Below, piece by piece: positions 32,348 through 41,655 of a DNA stretch of 42,563 nt (the first letter of the stretch is position 1; each line of letters begins with the position of its first letter). A model generated the notes under the pieces. That model was not told where the DNA came from, did not search any database, and saw only the letters and a list, made by a program, of their open reading frames with translations. The stretch spans positions 1 to 42,563 of the forward strand of contig NZ_CABFPH010000044.1 in the NCBI RefSeq assembly GCF_902141845.1, read 5' to 3'. Source of the stretch: Methylobacterium symbioticum (GTDB lineage: Bacteria > Pseudomonadota > Alphaproteobacteria > Rhizobiales > Beijerinckiaceae). A program made the position numbers and the translations under genes.

Positions 32348-32556
32348 CGCTCGTCTCCTCCGCTGCCTCGCGGGAGGGTGCCTCGCGCCGGAAAAGCGCG
32401 CAAGCCGCGCGCAAGGTCCGCGCACATGGCCGGTGGACGCCTCGCCGGGGGCGCCCTATGACCTTTTGGCAATGGCCCCGGCCGAACGCGCGCGCCAAGC
32501 TCGCATCCGGACCGGCGGCATCGAAGAACCGTCTAGGACATCAGGGAGAGGGCGCC

Positions 32557-33546
32557 ATGCTGTCACGGCGCGGATTGCTCGCCGGGGCGCTCGCGGGCGC
32601 GGCCGCCGTCTCGGCGCGCCCGGCCGCTGCGGCGGCGCCGGCCTTCCGCCTCGGCAGCCTGCCCTTCGGCACGGTCGCCTGGGAGGCGGCGGTGATCAAG
32701 GCCCGCGGCCTCGACGCGGCCAACGGCTTCGAACTGGACGTGGTGAAGCTCGCCGGCAACGACGCGGCGCGCATCGCCTTCATGGGCGGACAGGTCGACG
32801 CCATCGTCGGCGACCTGCTCTGGGCGGCCCGCCTCGGCAACGAGGGCCGCAATCTCCGCTTCATCCCCTACTCGACCACGGAAGGCGCGGTGATGGTGCC
32901 GGGCGACAGCCCGATCCGCGGCCTCAAGGCCCTCGCCGGCAAGCGCCTCGGCGTGGCGGGCGGCCCCCTCGACAAGAACTGGCTCCTCCTGAAGGCCCAG
33001 GCGCGCGACGCCGCTGACCTCGACCTGGAGACCAAGGCCGAGCTGGCCTACGGCGCCCCGCCGCTGATCACCCTGAAACTGGAGCAGGGGGCGCTCGACG
33101 CCGCGCTCACCTACTGGACCTATTGCGCGCGGCTCGAGGCCAAGGGCTTCCGCCGGCTGGTCGGGGCCGACGACATCATGCGCGCCTTCGGGGCGACCGG
33201 CGCCGTGTCGCTGATCGGCTACCTCGTGGACGGGGCCGCCGTGCAGCAGAAGCCGGAGATGGTGGCCGGCTTCGCCCGGGCCTCGCGGGCGGCCAAGGAC
33301 CTCCTCGCCTCGGATCCGAAGGCGTGGGAGATCGTGCGTCCGCTGATGACGGCGGAGGACGAGCCCACCTTCGAGGCGCTGAAGCGCGACTTCCTCGCCG
33401 GCATCCCGCGCCGGACGATCGCCGAGGAGCGCGGCGACGGCGAGCGGCTCTACGCGGTGATGCAGCGGCTCGGCGGCGAGCGGCTCGTCGGCGCGGGCAC
33501 TGCCCTGCCGCCGAACCTCTACTTCGACGGGAGCCGGAATGGCTGA
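32557..33546 (+). CDS. ABC importer substrate-binding protein (SsuA/TauA/NMT1-like)
   Basis: The product is 329 residues from the ATG at 32557, preceded by GGGAGAGGG. The leader MLSRRGLLAGALAGAAAVSA RPAAAA has a twin-arginine type motif (SRRGLLA). The body resembles SsuA/NMT1-type binding proteins: FRLGSLPFGTVAWEAAVIKA RGLD, GNDAARIAFMGGQVDAIVGD, LAGKRLGVAGGPLDKNWLLL and LEQGALDAALTYWTY. Such proteins bind sulfonates, nitrate, pyrimidine precursors or other small aromatics; the ligand is not evident. It starts a three-gene importer operon with the permease and ATPase. Nearby purine and pterin enzymes make a nucleobase-like ligand possible, but this is only a guess from context. Confidence 0.87.
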   Translation: MLSRRGLLAGALAGAAAVSARPAAAAAPAFRLGSLPFGTVAWEAAVIKARGLDAANGFELDVVKLAGNDAARIAFMGGQVDAIVGDLLWAARLGNEGRNLRFIPYSTTEGAVMVPGDSPIRGLKALAGKRLGVAGGPLDKNWLLLKAQARDAADLDLETKAELAYGAPPLITLKLEQGALDAALTYWTYCARLEAKGFRRLVGADDIMRAFGATGAVSLIGYLVDGAAVQQKPEMVAGFARASRAAKDLLASDPKAWEIVRPLMTAEDEPTFEALKRDFLAGIPRRTIAEERGDGERLYAVMQRLGGERLVGAGTALPPNLYFDGSRNG

Positions 33547-33576
33547 GCCGGCCGGCCGGGGGCGCCGGCCCCCCGC

Positions 33577-34314
33577 ATGAACCTTCTCACCCGCCTCGTC
33601 TCGGTGGCGGTCCTGGTCGCCGCCTGGCAGGCGGCGGCGCAGGCCGCCGGCTCGCGCCTGCTGCCGGCCCCGCTGGCGGTCGCCACCTTCATCGCCGAGG
33701 AGGCGGCGCGCGGCGACCTGTTCCACAATGTCGGCGTCACGCTCCTGCGGGTCGGGGTCTCCTTCGGCCTCGCCATGGCGCTGGGCGTGCTGCTCGGCGT
33801 GGCCCTGGGGCGCGCGAAGGCCCTGAACCTCGCCCTCGACACGCCGCTCCTCGTCGTCCTCAACACCCCGGCCCTCGTGATCACGGTGCTGGCCTATATC
33901 TGGGTCGGCCTCAACGAGACCGCGGCGATCCTGGCGGTGGTGCTGAACAAGCTGCCGAACGTCGCGGTGATCGTCCGCGAGGGCGCCCGCGAGCTCGATC
34001 CGGGCCTTGAGGAGATGGCCCGCACCTACCGCTTCGACCGGCGCACCTGGATCGCGCATGTGCTGGTGCCCCAGCTGCAGCCCTACGTGGTGGCCGCGGC
34101 GCGCTCCGGCCTCTCGCTGGCCTGGAAGATCGTGCTCGTGATCGAGCTGCTGGGGCGACCCGACGGCGTCGGCTTCGCGATCAACTTCTACTTCGTGCAG
34201 TCGACGAACGTGGCGGCGATCCTCGGCTACAGCATCGTCTTCATGAGCGTGATGATCGCCATCGACATCCTGATCCTCCAGCGGCTGCAGGCGCATGTCC
34301 GGCGCTGGCGCTGA
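33577..34314 (+). CDS. ABC importer permease
   Basis: The product is 245 residues with about six membrane helices (LVSVAVLVAAWQAAAQAA, LRVGVSFGLAMALGVLLGVA, LLVVLNTPALVITVLAYIWV, AILGYSIVFMSVMIAIDILI). The EAA loop that contacts the ATPase is at EGARELDPGLEEMARTYRFD with R-R-T-W-I-A-H-V-L-V-P following. This matches SsuC/TauC-type permeases. It begins 30 bases after the binding-protein stop and overlaps the ATPase gene by 20 bases. Confidence 0.92.
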   Translation: MNLLTRLVSVAVLVAAWQAAAQAAGSRLLPAPLAVATFIAEEAARGDLFHNVGVTLLRVGVSFGLAMALGVLLGVALGRAKALNLALDTPLLVVLNTPALVITVLAYIWVGLNETAAILAVVLNKLPNVAVIVREGARELDPGLEEMARTYRFDRRTWIAHVLVPQLQPYVVAAARSGLSLAWKIVLVIELLGRPDGVGFAINFYFVQSTNVAAILGYSIVFMSVMIAIDILILQRLQAHVRRWR

Positions 34315-35047
34315 GCCCACGGTCCTTCGGGTCGCCATCGACCGCAAGGTCTATCACCCGGCCTCGGCCGAGCCCGTCGAGGCGGTGCGCGGCCTCGCCT
34401 TCGCCGTACGATCGGGCGAGATCGTCTGCCTGATCGGCCCGTCCGGCGCGGGCAAGTCGACCACCCTGCGCATCCTGCTCGGGCTCGACCCGGACTACGA
34501 GGGCCGCGTCGAGCCCGATCCCCGGACGGACTCGGCCCGGCCCGGCATGGTCTTCCAGGAGCCGCGGCTCCTGCCCTGGCGCACGGTGGAGCAGAACGTG
34601 CGCCTCGCCATGCCGCGGGCGCGGCGCGGGCGCGACCTCGACGCCCTGTTCGCGCATCTCGGCCTGGCGCCCTGGCGCGGGCGCTATCCCGGCGCACTCT
34701 CGCTCGGCATGCAGCGGCGTGTGGCGCTCGCCCGGGCGCTCGCCGACGAGCCGCGCCTCCTCGTCCTCGACGAGCCCTTCGTCTCCCTCGACGACGCGGC
34801 GGCGGCCTCGCTCCGCGGCCTCGTGGTCGAGACGGTCGACCGGCTCGGCATGAGCGTGCTGATGGTCACCCACAACGTCGCCGAGGCGATCGCAGTCGCC
34901 GACCGGCTGCTGCTGCTCTCGGCGCGGCCCGCGAGCCTCGTGGCCGAGGTCACGCTCGACCGGCCGCGCCAGGTCCGCGATCGCGCCTGGGCGGAGGCGA
35001 CCCGCGCCGGCCTCGCGGCGGCGCATCCGGGGGTGATCGCGGAGTAG
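34295..35047 (+). CDS. ABC importer ATPase
   Basis: The product is 250 residues. Walker A is GPSGAGKST, the Q loop is MVFQEPRLLPWRTVEQNV, Walker B is LLVLDEPFVSLDD and the switch His is in MVTHNVAEAIAVADR. The signature motif reads LSLGMQRR rather than LSGGMQQR; the replaced glycine is usually strongly conserved, so activity may be altered although other motifs are intact. The N-terminus is about 15 residues longer than SsuB/TauB-type relatives. The gene overlaps the permease gene by 20 bases, consistent with one operon. Confidence 0.92.
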   Translation: MSGAGAEPTVLRVAIDRKVYHPASAEPVEAVRGLAFAVRSGEIVCLIGPSGAGKSTTLRILLGLDPDYEGRVEPDPRTDSARPGMVFQEPRLLPWRTVEQNVRLAMPRARRGRDLDALFAHLGLAPWRGRYPGALSLGMQRRVALARALADEPRLLVLDEPFVSLDDAAAASLRGLVVETVDRLGMSVLMVTHNVAEAIAVADRLLLLSARPASLVAEVTLDRPRQVRDRAWAEATRAGLAAAHPGVIAE

Positions 35048-35058
35048 GGGGCGCGGGC

Positions 35059-36999
35059 CTACTCGGCCTTGGCGTCCACCTCGATCTTGTCGAACACCGC
35101 CGCCGGAGAGCGGGCGAAGGCGAAATCGGCGAAACCCAGGCCCGCATCGGTCTTGGCCTTGGCGTTGACCACGAGGCGGCCGGGCTTCGTCACGAACTGG
35201 CCCATCGCCGTGCCGATCGCCTTCGCGCCGGCCGAACCGCCGAGGATGATCGGCACGCCGAACTGGCTGGCGTTCACGTATTCCTGGCGCAGCTCATCGG
35301 GCTTCAGGCTGAGACTCTTCGACTGCGCCGCGATGAAGCGCTCGAACAGGCCGGTATTCTCGACCGTCACGTCGAGGGCCTTGGCGTTCGCGGTGAACAT
35401 CAGGAGCTGGGTGGCCGGGACCTTGGCGGTGAGGACCTCCGGCCCGACGCCGCCGACGAGGCCGGAGAGCCGCACTGTGCCCATGTCGCGGCCGGTCAGC
35501 GTCATCTCGCGCAAGGAAACCTCGCGCTTGCCCTCGTCCCAGGCGAGGTCGGCGACGAAGGTGAGGTCGAGGTCGCGGTAGCCGTAGGCCGGCAACGCCC
35601 CGAGGACCGGCGCATCCGCCATCATCGCGGCCGGCATGACGAGGCCCGACAGGCTGAAGCGGGTCGCGGTCGGAACCCCCTCCTTGAGGGGGCCGAAGCT
35701 GACCGCCGCGTCGCGCAGCGCCACATGCGTGACGGCGGGCGGAGCGGCCGCGGGAGCGGCGAGGGGATCGCCGGCAGCCCTCTGATCCGCCTTCGGCTCG
35801 GGCTTGGCCTCGGGTCTGCCGGGCTTCGCCTCCACCTTCGGGTTGAGCTTGGCGGACGGCTTCCCGGCGGACGGTTCGGCCGGCAGGTCGAGGCTCATCT
35901 CCTGCAGGGTCAGCCCGCCGATCGCCGGCATCAGGCGGCGCATCTCGTCCTCGCCGATCTCGGCGTCGGGCTTGGCGAGGCGGCGCAGGGTCTCGATGGT
36001 CGGCGCCAGTGAGACGCCGGTCAGCGCGAGCCGCGCGAGGCGGGCTCGGGTCGCCCCTTGCGTGAAGGCGAGGCCCTCCATCCGGAAGCCCGCCTCGGGC
36101 CCGCTCGCATAGGTGAGGCGGCCCACCTCGATGAGGAGCGGCCCGTCGGCGTCGGTCTCGCTGAGGGAGAGGTCGCGCGCCTCGAGCGTGCCGACATCGA
36201 GGGCGCCGAGCAGGTCGGCGCCGGCTCCGGCGAGCCGGGCGCGCTCGGGCGCGGGCAGGGCCTCGGCCTCGGGGTCGGCGCTCAGCGCCGCCAGGCCGGC
36301 GGAGATCGCGTCGAGGGCGCCGCTCCAGCCGCCGGGGACCTGGCGCCCGCCGAGGTCGCGGCCCTCCAGCCGGCCGAGCTTCACCGTGGTGCCCGAGGCA
36401 TCGGTATAGACCACGTCCGAGACCTGGACGGCGGCGTAGAGGCGCTGCACCGTGCCCTTGCCGTCGCCCGGCATCGTGTAGAGGCGGGTCAGCGCCGCGA
36501 GGTCCACGTCGGTGGCGCGGATCGGGCCGTAGGTGCCGGTGCCCGTCTCGGTCCCATCCGTGACGGTCAGCGCGGCGCCGGCCGTGGTCAGCTCGGCGAT
36601 GCGGCCGGCGCGCACGTCGCGGGCGCTGATCTCGCGGTAGGTCACGGTCTGGCGCATCGCGCCGGGGCCGGCATGCTCGGAGATCAACACCGGGGCGCTG
36701 ACGCTCGCCGCCTCCAGCCGGGCAAGCCGGGCGGGCCAGGGCTCGGGCCCATCGGCCTTGAGGAGGGCGGTGAGCTCGTCCTTCGAGAGACGGGTGCCGC
36801 TCACCGTGATCTTCGGTGCCCGGAACACCGTGGTGCCGAGCGGCAGGCTCACGTCGGCGAGGGTCACGTCCTGCACCGCCGAGGCCGCCTCCTGCGCGGC
36901 CAGCGGCGTCGCCGTCATGCAGAGGACAGGCAGGGCGGCGGCGAGCGCGGACGCGAGAACCGCCGGCGCGAGGCGGGCGCGGCCCTTCGGGTGACTCAT
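35059..36999 (-). CDS. Large exported protein of unknown function
   Basis: The product is 646 residues from the ATG at 36997-36999. It has a signal peptide (GRARLAPAVLASALAAALPV LCMTATPLAAQEA, cleavage near LAA/QEA). The mature part is built of repeated strand segments that read like VTLADVSLPLGTTVFRAPKI, GPIRATDVDLAALTRLYTMP, LDVGTLEARDLSLSETDADG and GLTLQEMSLDLPAEPSAGKP, interrupted by a Lys/Pro/Ala linker near residues 385-425 (PEAKPEPKADQRAAG). I do not recognise a family; the organisation suggests a periplasmic or outer-membrane-associated beta-rich protein. No catalytic motif is visible. It is convergent with the ABC ATPase gene (11-base gap). Confidence is high that it is a real gene, low on role. 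Confidence 0.8.
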   Translation of the reverse strand: MSHPKGRARLAPAVLASALAAALPVLCMTATPLAAQEAASAVQDVTLADVSLPLGTTVFRAPKITVSGTRLSKDELTALLKADGPEPWPARLARLEAASVSAPVLISEHAGPGAMRQTVTYREISARDVRAGRIAELTTAGAALTVTDGTETGTGTYGPIRATDVDLAALTRLYTMPGDGKGTVQRLYAAVQVSDVVYTDASGTTVKLGRLEGRDLGGRQVPGGWSGALDAISAGLAALSADPEAEALPAPERARLAGAGADLLGALDVGTLEARDLSLSETDADGPLLIEVGRLTYASGPEAGFRMEGLAFTQGATRARLARLALTGVSLAPTIETLRRLAKPDAEIGEDEMRRLMPAIGGLTLQEMSLDLPAEPSAGKPSAKLNPKVEAKPGRPEAKPEPKADQRAAGDPLAAPAAAPPAVTHVALRDAAVSFGPLKEGVPTATRFSLSGLVMPAAMMADAPVLGALPAYGYRDLDLTFVADLAWDEGKREVSLREMTLTGRDMGTVRLSGLVGGVGPEVLTAKVPATQLLMFTANAKALDVTVENTGLFERFIAAQSKSLSLKPDELRQEYVNASQFGVPIILGGSAGAKAIGTAMGQFVTKPGRLVVNAKAKTDAGLGFADFAFARSPAAVFDKIEVDAKAE

Positions 37000-37283
37000 G
37001 TGCGTGTCCGGATCGCCGACGGCATGTCGAGGTGTGCGGGGCGGCAGGCATCTCGGCGCACCGCGCACGATTCCCGAACTCCGGGAATCCTCCCATGACC
37101 GCGACGGCGCGAAGGGAGTTGTACGAGAGGCACCAAGCCGGCCGTTCTCATCCGTGACGCAGTTCGCGACCGCATGCAATTGCGGCGCATTACGGCAGGC
37201 GCGACGGTTCGCACCTGTCGTCTCACTGCAACGGCGGGCAGGCTCGGCGCCGGCCCCGAGAGCAATCCCGCCGGACGGCGAGC

Positions 37284-37610
37284 TCAGATCGAGAACGAGG
37301 TGCCGCAGCCGCAGGAGGCGGTGGCTTGCGGGTTCTCGATCTTGAAGGACTGGCCGATCAGGTCGTTCACGAAGTCGATAGTCGAGCCGGCCATGTATTC
37401 GAGCGAGACCGGATCGATGATCACCGTGGCGCCGTCACGCTCGATGGCGACATCCTGCTCGGCCCTGTCGCGGGCGATGTCGAAGGCGTAGGAGAAGCCC
37501 GAGCAGCCGCCGCCGTTCACGCTGATGCGCAGCGACGAGCCGGGCGGCTCGGCGCCCATGATCTCGTTGATGCGCTTGGCGGCGCGGGGCGTCAGGTTGA
37601 TCTCGGTCAT
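37284..37610 (-). CDS. erpA: Iron-sulfur cluster insertion protein ErpA
   Basis: The product is 108 residues from the ATG at 37608-37610 ([20 protein letters not shown]). The three cluster-binding cysteines of A-type carriers are Cys36 in [13 protein letters not shown] and Cys100 and Cys102 in [11 protein letters not shown]. ErpA receives Fe-S clusters from the assembly machinery and passes them to apo-enzymes. It is divergent from dgt; erpA - dgt - argS is a recurring alphaproteobacterial order. The frame upstream of the chosen ATG is not protein-like. Confidence 0.93.
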   Translation of the reverse strand: MTEINLTPRAAKRINEIMGAEPPGSSLRISVNGGGCSGFSYAFDIARDRAEQDVAIERDGATVIIDPVSLEYMAGSTIDFVNDLIGQSFKIENPQATASCGCGTSFSI

Positions 37611-37768
37611 GGGGCGAACCGGACTGCTCTGTGGGTACCGTGCGGTCCAGCGATTGCCGGGCGCCGCGTCACCCACAAGATATGGGCGAGGCACGAACCC
37701 CGCAACGCGCGGGGGCCGAGGGGGAGCCATGCGAAGATCCGACCGGAGCGGGGCGAGGAGGCGGCACG

Positions 37769-39016
37769 GTGCGGCCCCCCGGTGAGCGCTGGCGTGCGCC
37801 CTACGCCACGGACCCGGCGCGCACGCGCGGGCGCCTGATCCCGGAGCCGTCCTCTCCGACGCGCAGCGACTTCCAGCGCGACCGCGACCGCATCGTGCAC
37901 TCGACGGCCTTCCGGCGGCTCAAGCACAAGACCCAGGTCTTCGTGCACCACGAGGGCGACCATTACCGCACGCGGCTCACCCACACCCTGGAGGTGGCCC
38001 AGGTTGCCCGCGCGCTCGCGCGCTCGCTCGGCCTGGACGAGGACCTGGCCGAGGCGCTGGCGCTCTCCCACGATCTCGGCCACACCTGTTTCGGCCATAC
38101 GGGCGAGGATGCCCTCGACGCCTGCATGGAGGCGTTCGGCGGCTTCGACCACAACGCGCAGGCCCTGCGCATCGTCACCCGGCTGGAGCGGCGCTACGCC
38201 GGCTTCGACGGGCTGAACCTCGCCTGGGAGACCCTGGAGGGGCTCGTCAAGCATAACGGGCCGCTCCTCGACGGCGAGGGCCGCCCGACGCCGCGCTACA
38301 GCCGGGCCGGCATCCCGGCCGCGATCCTCGAATACGACGCCGCGCACCCGCTCGACCTGTCTCTCCATGCGGGACCGGAGGCGCAGGTCGCGGCGCTCGC
38401 CGACGACATCGCCTACGACGCCCACGACCTCGACGACGGCTTGCGCGCCGGCCTGTTCGACCTCGAAGACCTCACCGAGGTGCCCTTCCTCGCCGGCCTC
38501 CTCGACGAGATCGAGGCACTGTATCCGGGCCTCGAGACCTCGCGCCGGATCCACGAATTGGCACGGCGGGTCATCACCCGCTTCGTGGAGGACCTGATCC
38601 GCGAGGGCGAGCGCCGGATCGACGCCCTGCACCCGGCCCGCGTCGAGGACATCCGCGCCGCGGGTGCGCCGGTGATCGCGTTCTCGGAGCCGGTCGCCAC
38701 CGCGGATGCCGGCATCAAGCGCTTCCTCTACGCGCGGATGTACCGGCATCCCGGCGTGATGGCGGTGCGTGCCAAGGCCAACACCATCGTGGCCGAGCTG
38801 TTCGCGGCCTTCCGCGCCGATCCGGCGCGCATGCCCGAGGAGTGGAGCGCGGGGCTCGACGGCGCCTCCGAGGCGAAGGTCGCCCGCCGCATCGCCGACT
38901 ATATCGCCGGCATGACCGACACCTATGCGGTGCTGGCCCACCGGCGGCTCTACGCGAGGACTCCCGACCTGCACTGGACCCCGCCGAGCCGTGGGCTGCC
39001 GCTCGCCGAGCCGTGA
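37769..39016 (+). CDS. dgt: Deoxyguanosinetriphosphate triphosphohydrolase-like protein
   Basis: The product is 415 residues from the GTG at 37769, which follows a GAGGAGG ribosome site with good spacing. An ATG at 37682 and a longer start at 37631 are in frame, but the added residues are Arg/Pro-rich and reach back into the erpA promoter area. HD-domain metal ligands are visible in [36 protein letters not shown] and [36 protein letters not shown] is the family N-terminal signature. These enzymes release triphosphate from dNTPs, affecting nucleotide pools. Followed by a palindromic repeat and, on the opposite strand, a Gly/Tyr-rich protein gene. Confidence 0.92.
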   Translation: MRPPGERWRAPYATDPARTRGRLIPEPSSPTRSDFQRDRDRIVHSTAFRRLKHKTQVFVHHEGDHYRTRLTHTLEVAQVARALARSLGLDEDLAEALALSHDLGHTCFGHTGEDALDACMEAFGGFDHNAQALRIVTRLERRYAGFDGLNLAWETLEGLVKHNGPLLDGEGRPTPRYSRAGIPAAILEYDAAHPLDLSLHAGPEAQVAALADDIAYDAHDLDDGLRAGLFDLEDLTEVPFLAGLLDEIEALYPGLETSRRIHELARRVITRFVEDLIREGERRIDALHPARVEDIRAAGAPVIAFSEPVATADAGIKRFLYARMYRHPGVMAVRAKANTIVAELFAAFRADPARMPEEWSAGLDGASEAKVARRIADYIAGMTDTYAVLAHRRLYARTPDLHWTPPSRGLPLAEP

Positions 39017-39025
39017 TGCCCCGAT

Positions 39026-39049
39026 GGATCTCGGGCCTGCCCGAGATCC
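39026..39049. repeat. GGATCTCGGGC palindrome, copy 2
   Basis: GGATCTCGGGC (39026-39036) pairs perfectly with GCCCGAGATCC (39039-39049) around CT. The arms are identical to those at 20133-20156. It lies 10 bases after the dgt stop, before a convergent gene, so it may terminate transcription. Confidence 0.75.
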
Positions 39050-39124
39050 GGTCGCCCTTCCGTCAGCCGGGGCCGGACGAGAGGATCGGCGCCTCGTCCG
39101 ACACCGCCGCGGGCCTCTGCCACC

Positions 39125-39643
39125 TCACCAGCCGTAGCAATCGGCTCCGTAGCCGTAGGCCGGCGCGGCATAGGCGGCGGGGTAGCTGTAGCCGACCGGA
39201 GCGTAACCGTAATTGCTGTAGCCGTTGCTGCCATAGGCGTAGCCGTAGGCCGGAGCGGCGTAGCCGTAGCCGTAGCCGTAGCCCGTCGAGACGGCGCCGG
39301 CCGCGAGGCCGACGCCAAGCCCGACCCCGGTCCCCGCGAGGCCGAGCCCAAGGCCGTAGCCGCGCCCACCGTAATAGCCGCCCCGATAGCCGTAGCCGCG
39401 ATAGCCGAGCCCGGCCGCGCGGTAGCCGACGCTGCCCGTCCGGTAGCCGTAGCCGCGATGGCCGAAGCCGCCGGCCCGGGCGAAGCCGCCGCGATAGCCG
39501 CCCCGGACGCCGGCGACGCCGCCATGGCCGAAGCCGTGGCCGCCGCGGTATCCGCCATGCCCGTAGGGGCCGGCCTCGGCGGCCGGCGGCGCCATGACGA
39601 GGCCGGCGGCGAGAACGGCACCGGACAGAACAAGGGCCTTCAT
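39125..39643 (-). CDS. Gly/Tyr-rich exported protein
   Basis: The product is 172 residues. A signal peptide (MKALVLSGAVLAAGLVMAPP AAEA) is followed by a mature part built mostly of Gly and Tyr, with many G-Y and G-Y-R repeats (GYGYRTGSVGYRAAGLGYRG, YGYGYGYAAPAYGYAYGSNG). A short hydrophobic Gly/Ala stretch (LAGTGVGLGVGLAAGA) sits in the middle, like a glycine-zipper. A single Cys is near the C-terminus (GADCYGW). I know such proteins as surface or envelope Gly-rich proteins in Methylobacteriaceae and relatives, function unknown. Because the composition is skewed, the boundaries rest on the signal peptide and stop codon. Confidence 0.75.
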   Translation of the reverse strand: MKALVLSGAVLAAGLVMAPPAAEAGPYGHGGYRGGHGFGHGGVAGVRGGYRGGFARAGGFGHRGYGYRTGSVGYRAAGLGYRGYGYRGGYYGGRGYGLGLGLAGTGVGLGVGLAAGAVSTGYGYGYGYAAPAYGYAYGSNGYSNYGYAPVGYSYPAAYAAPAYGYGADCYGW

Positions 39644-39868
39644 CGACAGTTTCTCCCGTGCATCGATTTGCGTGGATCGAGTGATCGCGAGAGTCCGGCT
39701 CGCCCTTCAACGAGGCAGTCTACGCAAGGGGGGGGAAACCCCGGGACAGCGCGGCGGGCCCGGCCCTGAGGCCGCCATCCGTGACTTGGGCCGCCCCCCT
39801 TGCTATGGCGCCCGCTTCAGGCACCGGCGGCGCGGCGACGCCCCGGGCGACGGATTCGAAATATCGCG

Positions 39869-41623
39869 ATGAACATCTTTGCCCTGTTCGAGGCCCGCGT
39901 GCGCGAGGCCCTCGAAGCGCTGACCCGTTCCGGCACCCTGCCCGAGGGGCTCGACCTGACCCGCGTCGTGGTGGAGCCGCCGCGCGATCCCGCGCATGGC
40001 GACCTCGCCACCAACGCTGCCCTGGTGCTCGCCAAGGAAGCGCGCGCCAACCCGAAGCAGCTCGGCGAGGCGCTCGCCGCGGAATTGCGCGCCGACCCGC
40101 GGGTGACCGAGGCGAGCGTGGCGGGCCCCGGCTTCATCAACCTGCGGCTGGCGCCGTCCGTGCTCCACGAAGTGGTGCGCAGCGCCGCGACCGATCCGGC
40201 CGCCTTCGGCCGGATCGCCATGGCGGGCGGACCCGTCAATATCGAGTACGTCTCGGCCAACCCCACCGGTCCGATGCATGTCGGGCACGGACGCGGCGCG
40301 GTGTTCGGTGACGCACTGGCCAACCTTCTCGTCGCGGCCGGCCGCGCGGTGACGCGCGAGTACTACATCAACGATGCCGGCGCGCAGGTCGTGGTGCTCG
40401 CCCGCTCCGCCCATATCCGCTACCTGCAGGCGCTGGGCCGCAGCGACGCGGTCGTCGGGGAGGGGCTCTATCCCGGAGACTACCTGATCCCGGTGGGCGA
40501 AAGCCTCGCGGCGACCTATGGCGATTCTCTCGCCGACAGGCCCGAATCCGAGTGGCTGCCGGTGGTGCGCGACGCGGCGCTCGCCGCGATGATGGACATG
40601 ATCCGCGACGACCTCGCGGCGATCGGCATCCGCCACGACGTGTTCTTCTCGGAGCGCAAGCTCCAGGACAGCGGCGCCGTCGGCGAATTGCTCGACGCGC
40701 TGCGCGGGCGCGGCCTCGTCTACGAGGGCCGGCTGCCCCCGCCCAAGGGCCAGTTGCCGGAGGATTGGGAGGACCGCGAGCAGACCCTGTTCCGCACGAA
40801 GGAATTCGGCGACGACACCGACCGTCCGCTGCTGAAATCGGATGGCAGCTTCACCTACTTCGCGGCCGACATCGCCTATCACCGCGACAAGTTCCTGCGC
40901 GGCGCCCGCGAGATGATCGACGTGCTCGGCGCCGATCACGGCGGCTACGTCAAGCGCATGCAGGCGGCGGTGAAGGCGGTCTCGAACGGCGAGGCGACCC
41001 TCGACGTGAAGCTGTGCCAGCTGGTGCGGCTGCTGCGCGCCGGCGAACCGGTGAAGATGAGCAAGCGCGCCGGCGAGTTCGTGACGCTGCGCGAGGTGAT
41101 CGACGAGGTCGGCCGCGACGCGATCCGCTTCATGATGCTCTACCGGAAGAACGACGCCACCCTCGACTTCGATCTCGCCAAGGTGGTCGAGCAGTCGAAG
41201 GACAACCCGGTCTTCTACGTGCAATATGCCCATGCCCGGGCCCGCTCGGTGCAGCGGCAGGCGCGCGAGGCCTATCCCGACACCGATTTCACGGACCGGA
41301 CGCTGCTCGCCCGCGCCGACCTCGAATCACTTGCCGATTCGGGGGAGATCGAGATGATGCGTCTGATCGCGCAGTACCCACGTGTGCTGGAGGCGGCCGC
41401 CTCCGCGCACGAACCCCACAGAATCGCATTCCATCTCTACGAAATCGCGAGTTCGCTGCATAGTTTCTGGAACAAGGGCAAAGACTTGCCGCAATTACGG
41501 TTTGTTAATGCAACCGACCGAAAGTCGACCGAGGCGAGGCTTGCCCTTGTCGAGGCCTTGAGAGGCACGCTTGCCTCCGGTCTCGCGATTCTGGGTGTTT
41601 CCGCACCGGACGAGATGCGCTGA
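39869..41623 (+). CDS. argS: Arginyl-tRNA synthetase
   Basis: The product is 584 residues from the ATG at 39869 ([20 protein letters not shown]). The class I HIGH-type motif is [18 protein letters not shown], and the KMSKS-type motif is [14 protein letters not shown]. The N-terminal Add1 domain ([20 protein letters not shown]) and the C-terminal DALR anticodon-binding domain ([10 protein letters not shown]... [14 protein letters not shown]) are both present. It charges tRNA-Arg. The frame is open 23 codons upstream, but that extension is Arg-rich and the chosen start is the standard one. Upstream dgt and downstream TM protein are in the usual order. Confidence 0.97.
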   Translation: MNIFALFEARVREALEALTRSGTLPEGLDLTRVVVEPPRDPAHGDLATNAALVLAKEARANPKQLGEALAAELRADPRVTEASVAGPGFINLRLAPSVLHEVVRSAATDPAAFGRIAMAGGPVNIEYVSANPTGPMHVGHGRGAVFGDALANLLVAAGRAVTREYYINDAGAQVVVLARSAHIRYLQALGRSDAVVGEGLYPGDYLIPVGESLAATYGDSLADRPESEWLPVVRDAALAAMMDMIRDDLAAIGIRHDVFFSERKLQDSGAVGELLDALRGRGLVYEGRLPPPKGQLPEDWEDREQTLFRTKEFGDDTDRPLLKSDGSFTYFAADIAYHRDKFLRGAREMIDVLGADHGGYVKRMQAAVKAVSNGEATLDVKLCQLVRLLRAGEPVKMSKRAGEFVTLREVIDEVGRDAIRFMMLYRKNDATLDFDLAKVVEQSKDNPVFYVQYAHARARSVQRQAREAYPDTDFTDRTLLARADLESLADSGEIEMMRLIAQYPRVLEAAASAHEPHRIAFHLYEIASSLHSFWNKGKDLPQLRFVNATDRKSTEARLALVEALRGTLASGLAILGVSAPDEMR

Positions 41624-41655
41624 CGCCCCGCCGGCGTTGAAGTGAGGATGCTGCC

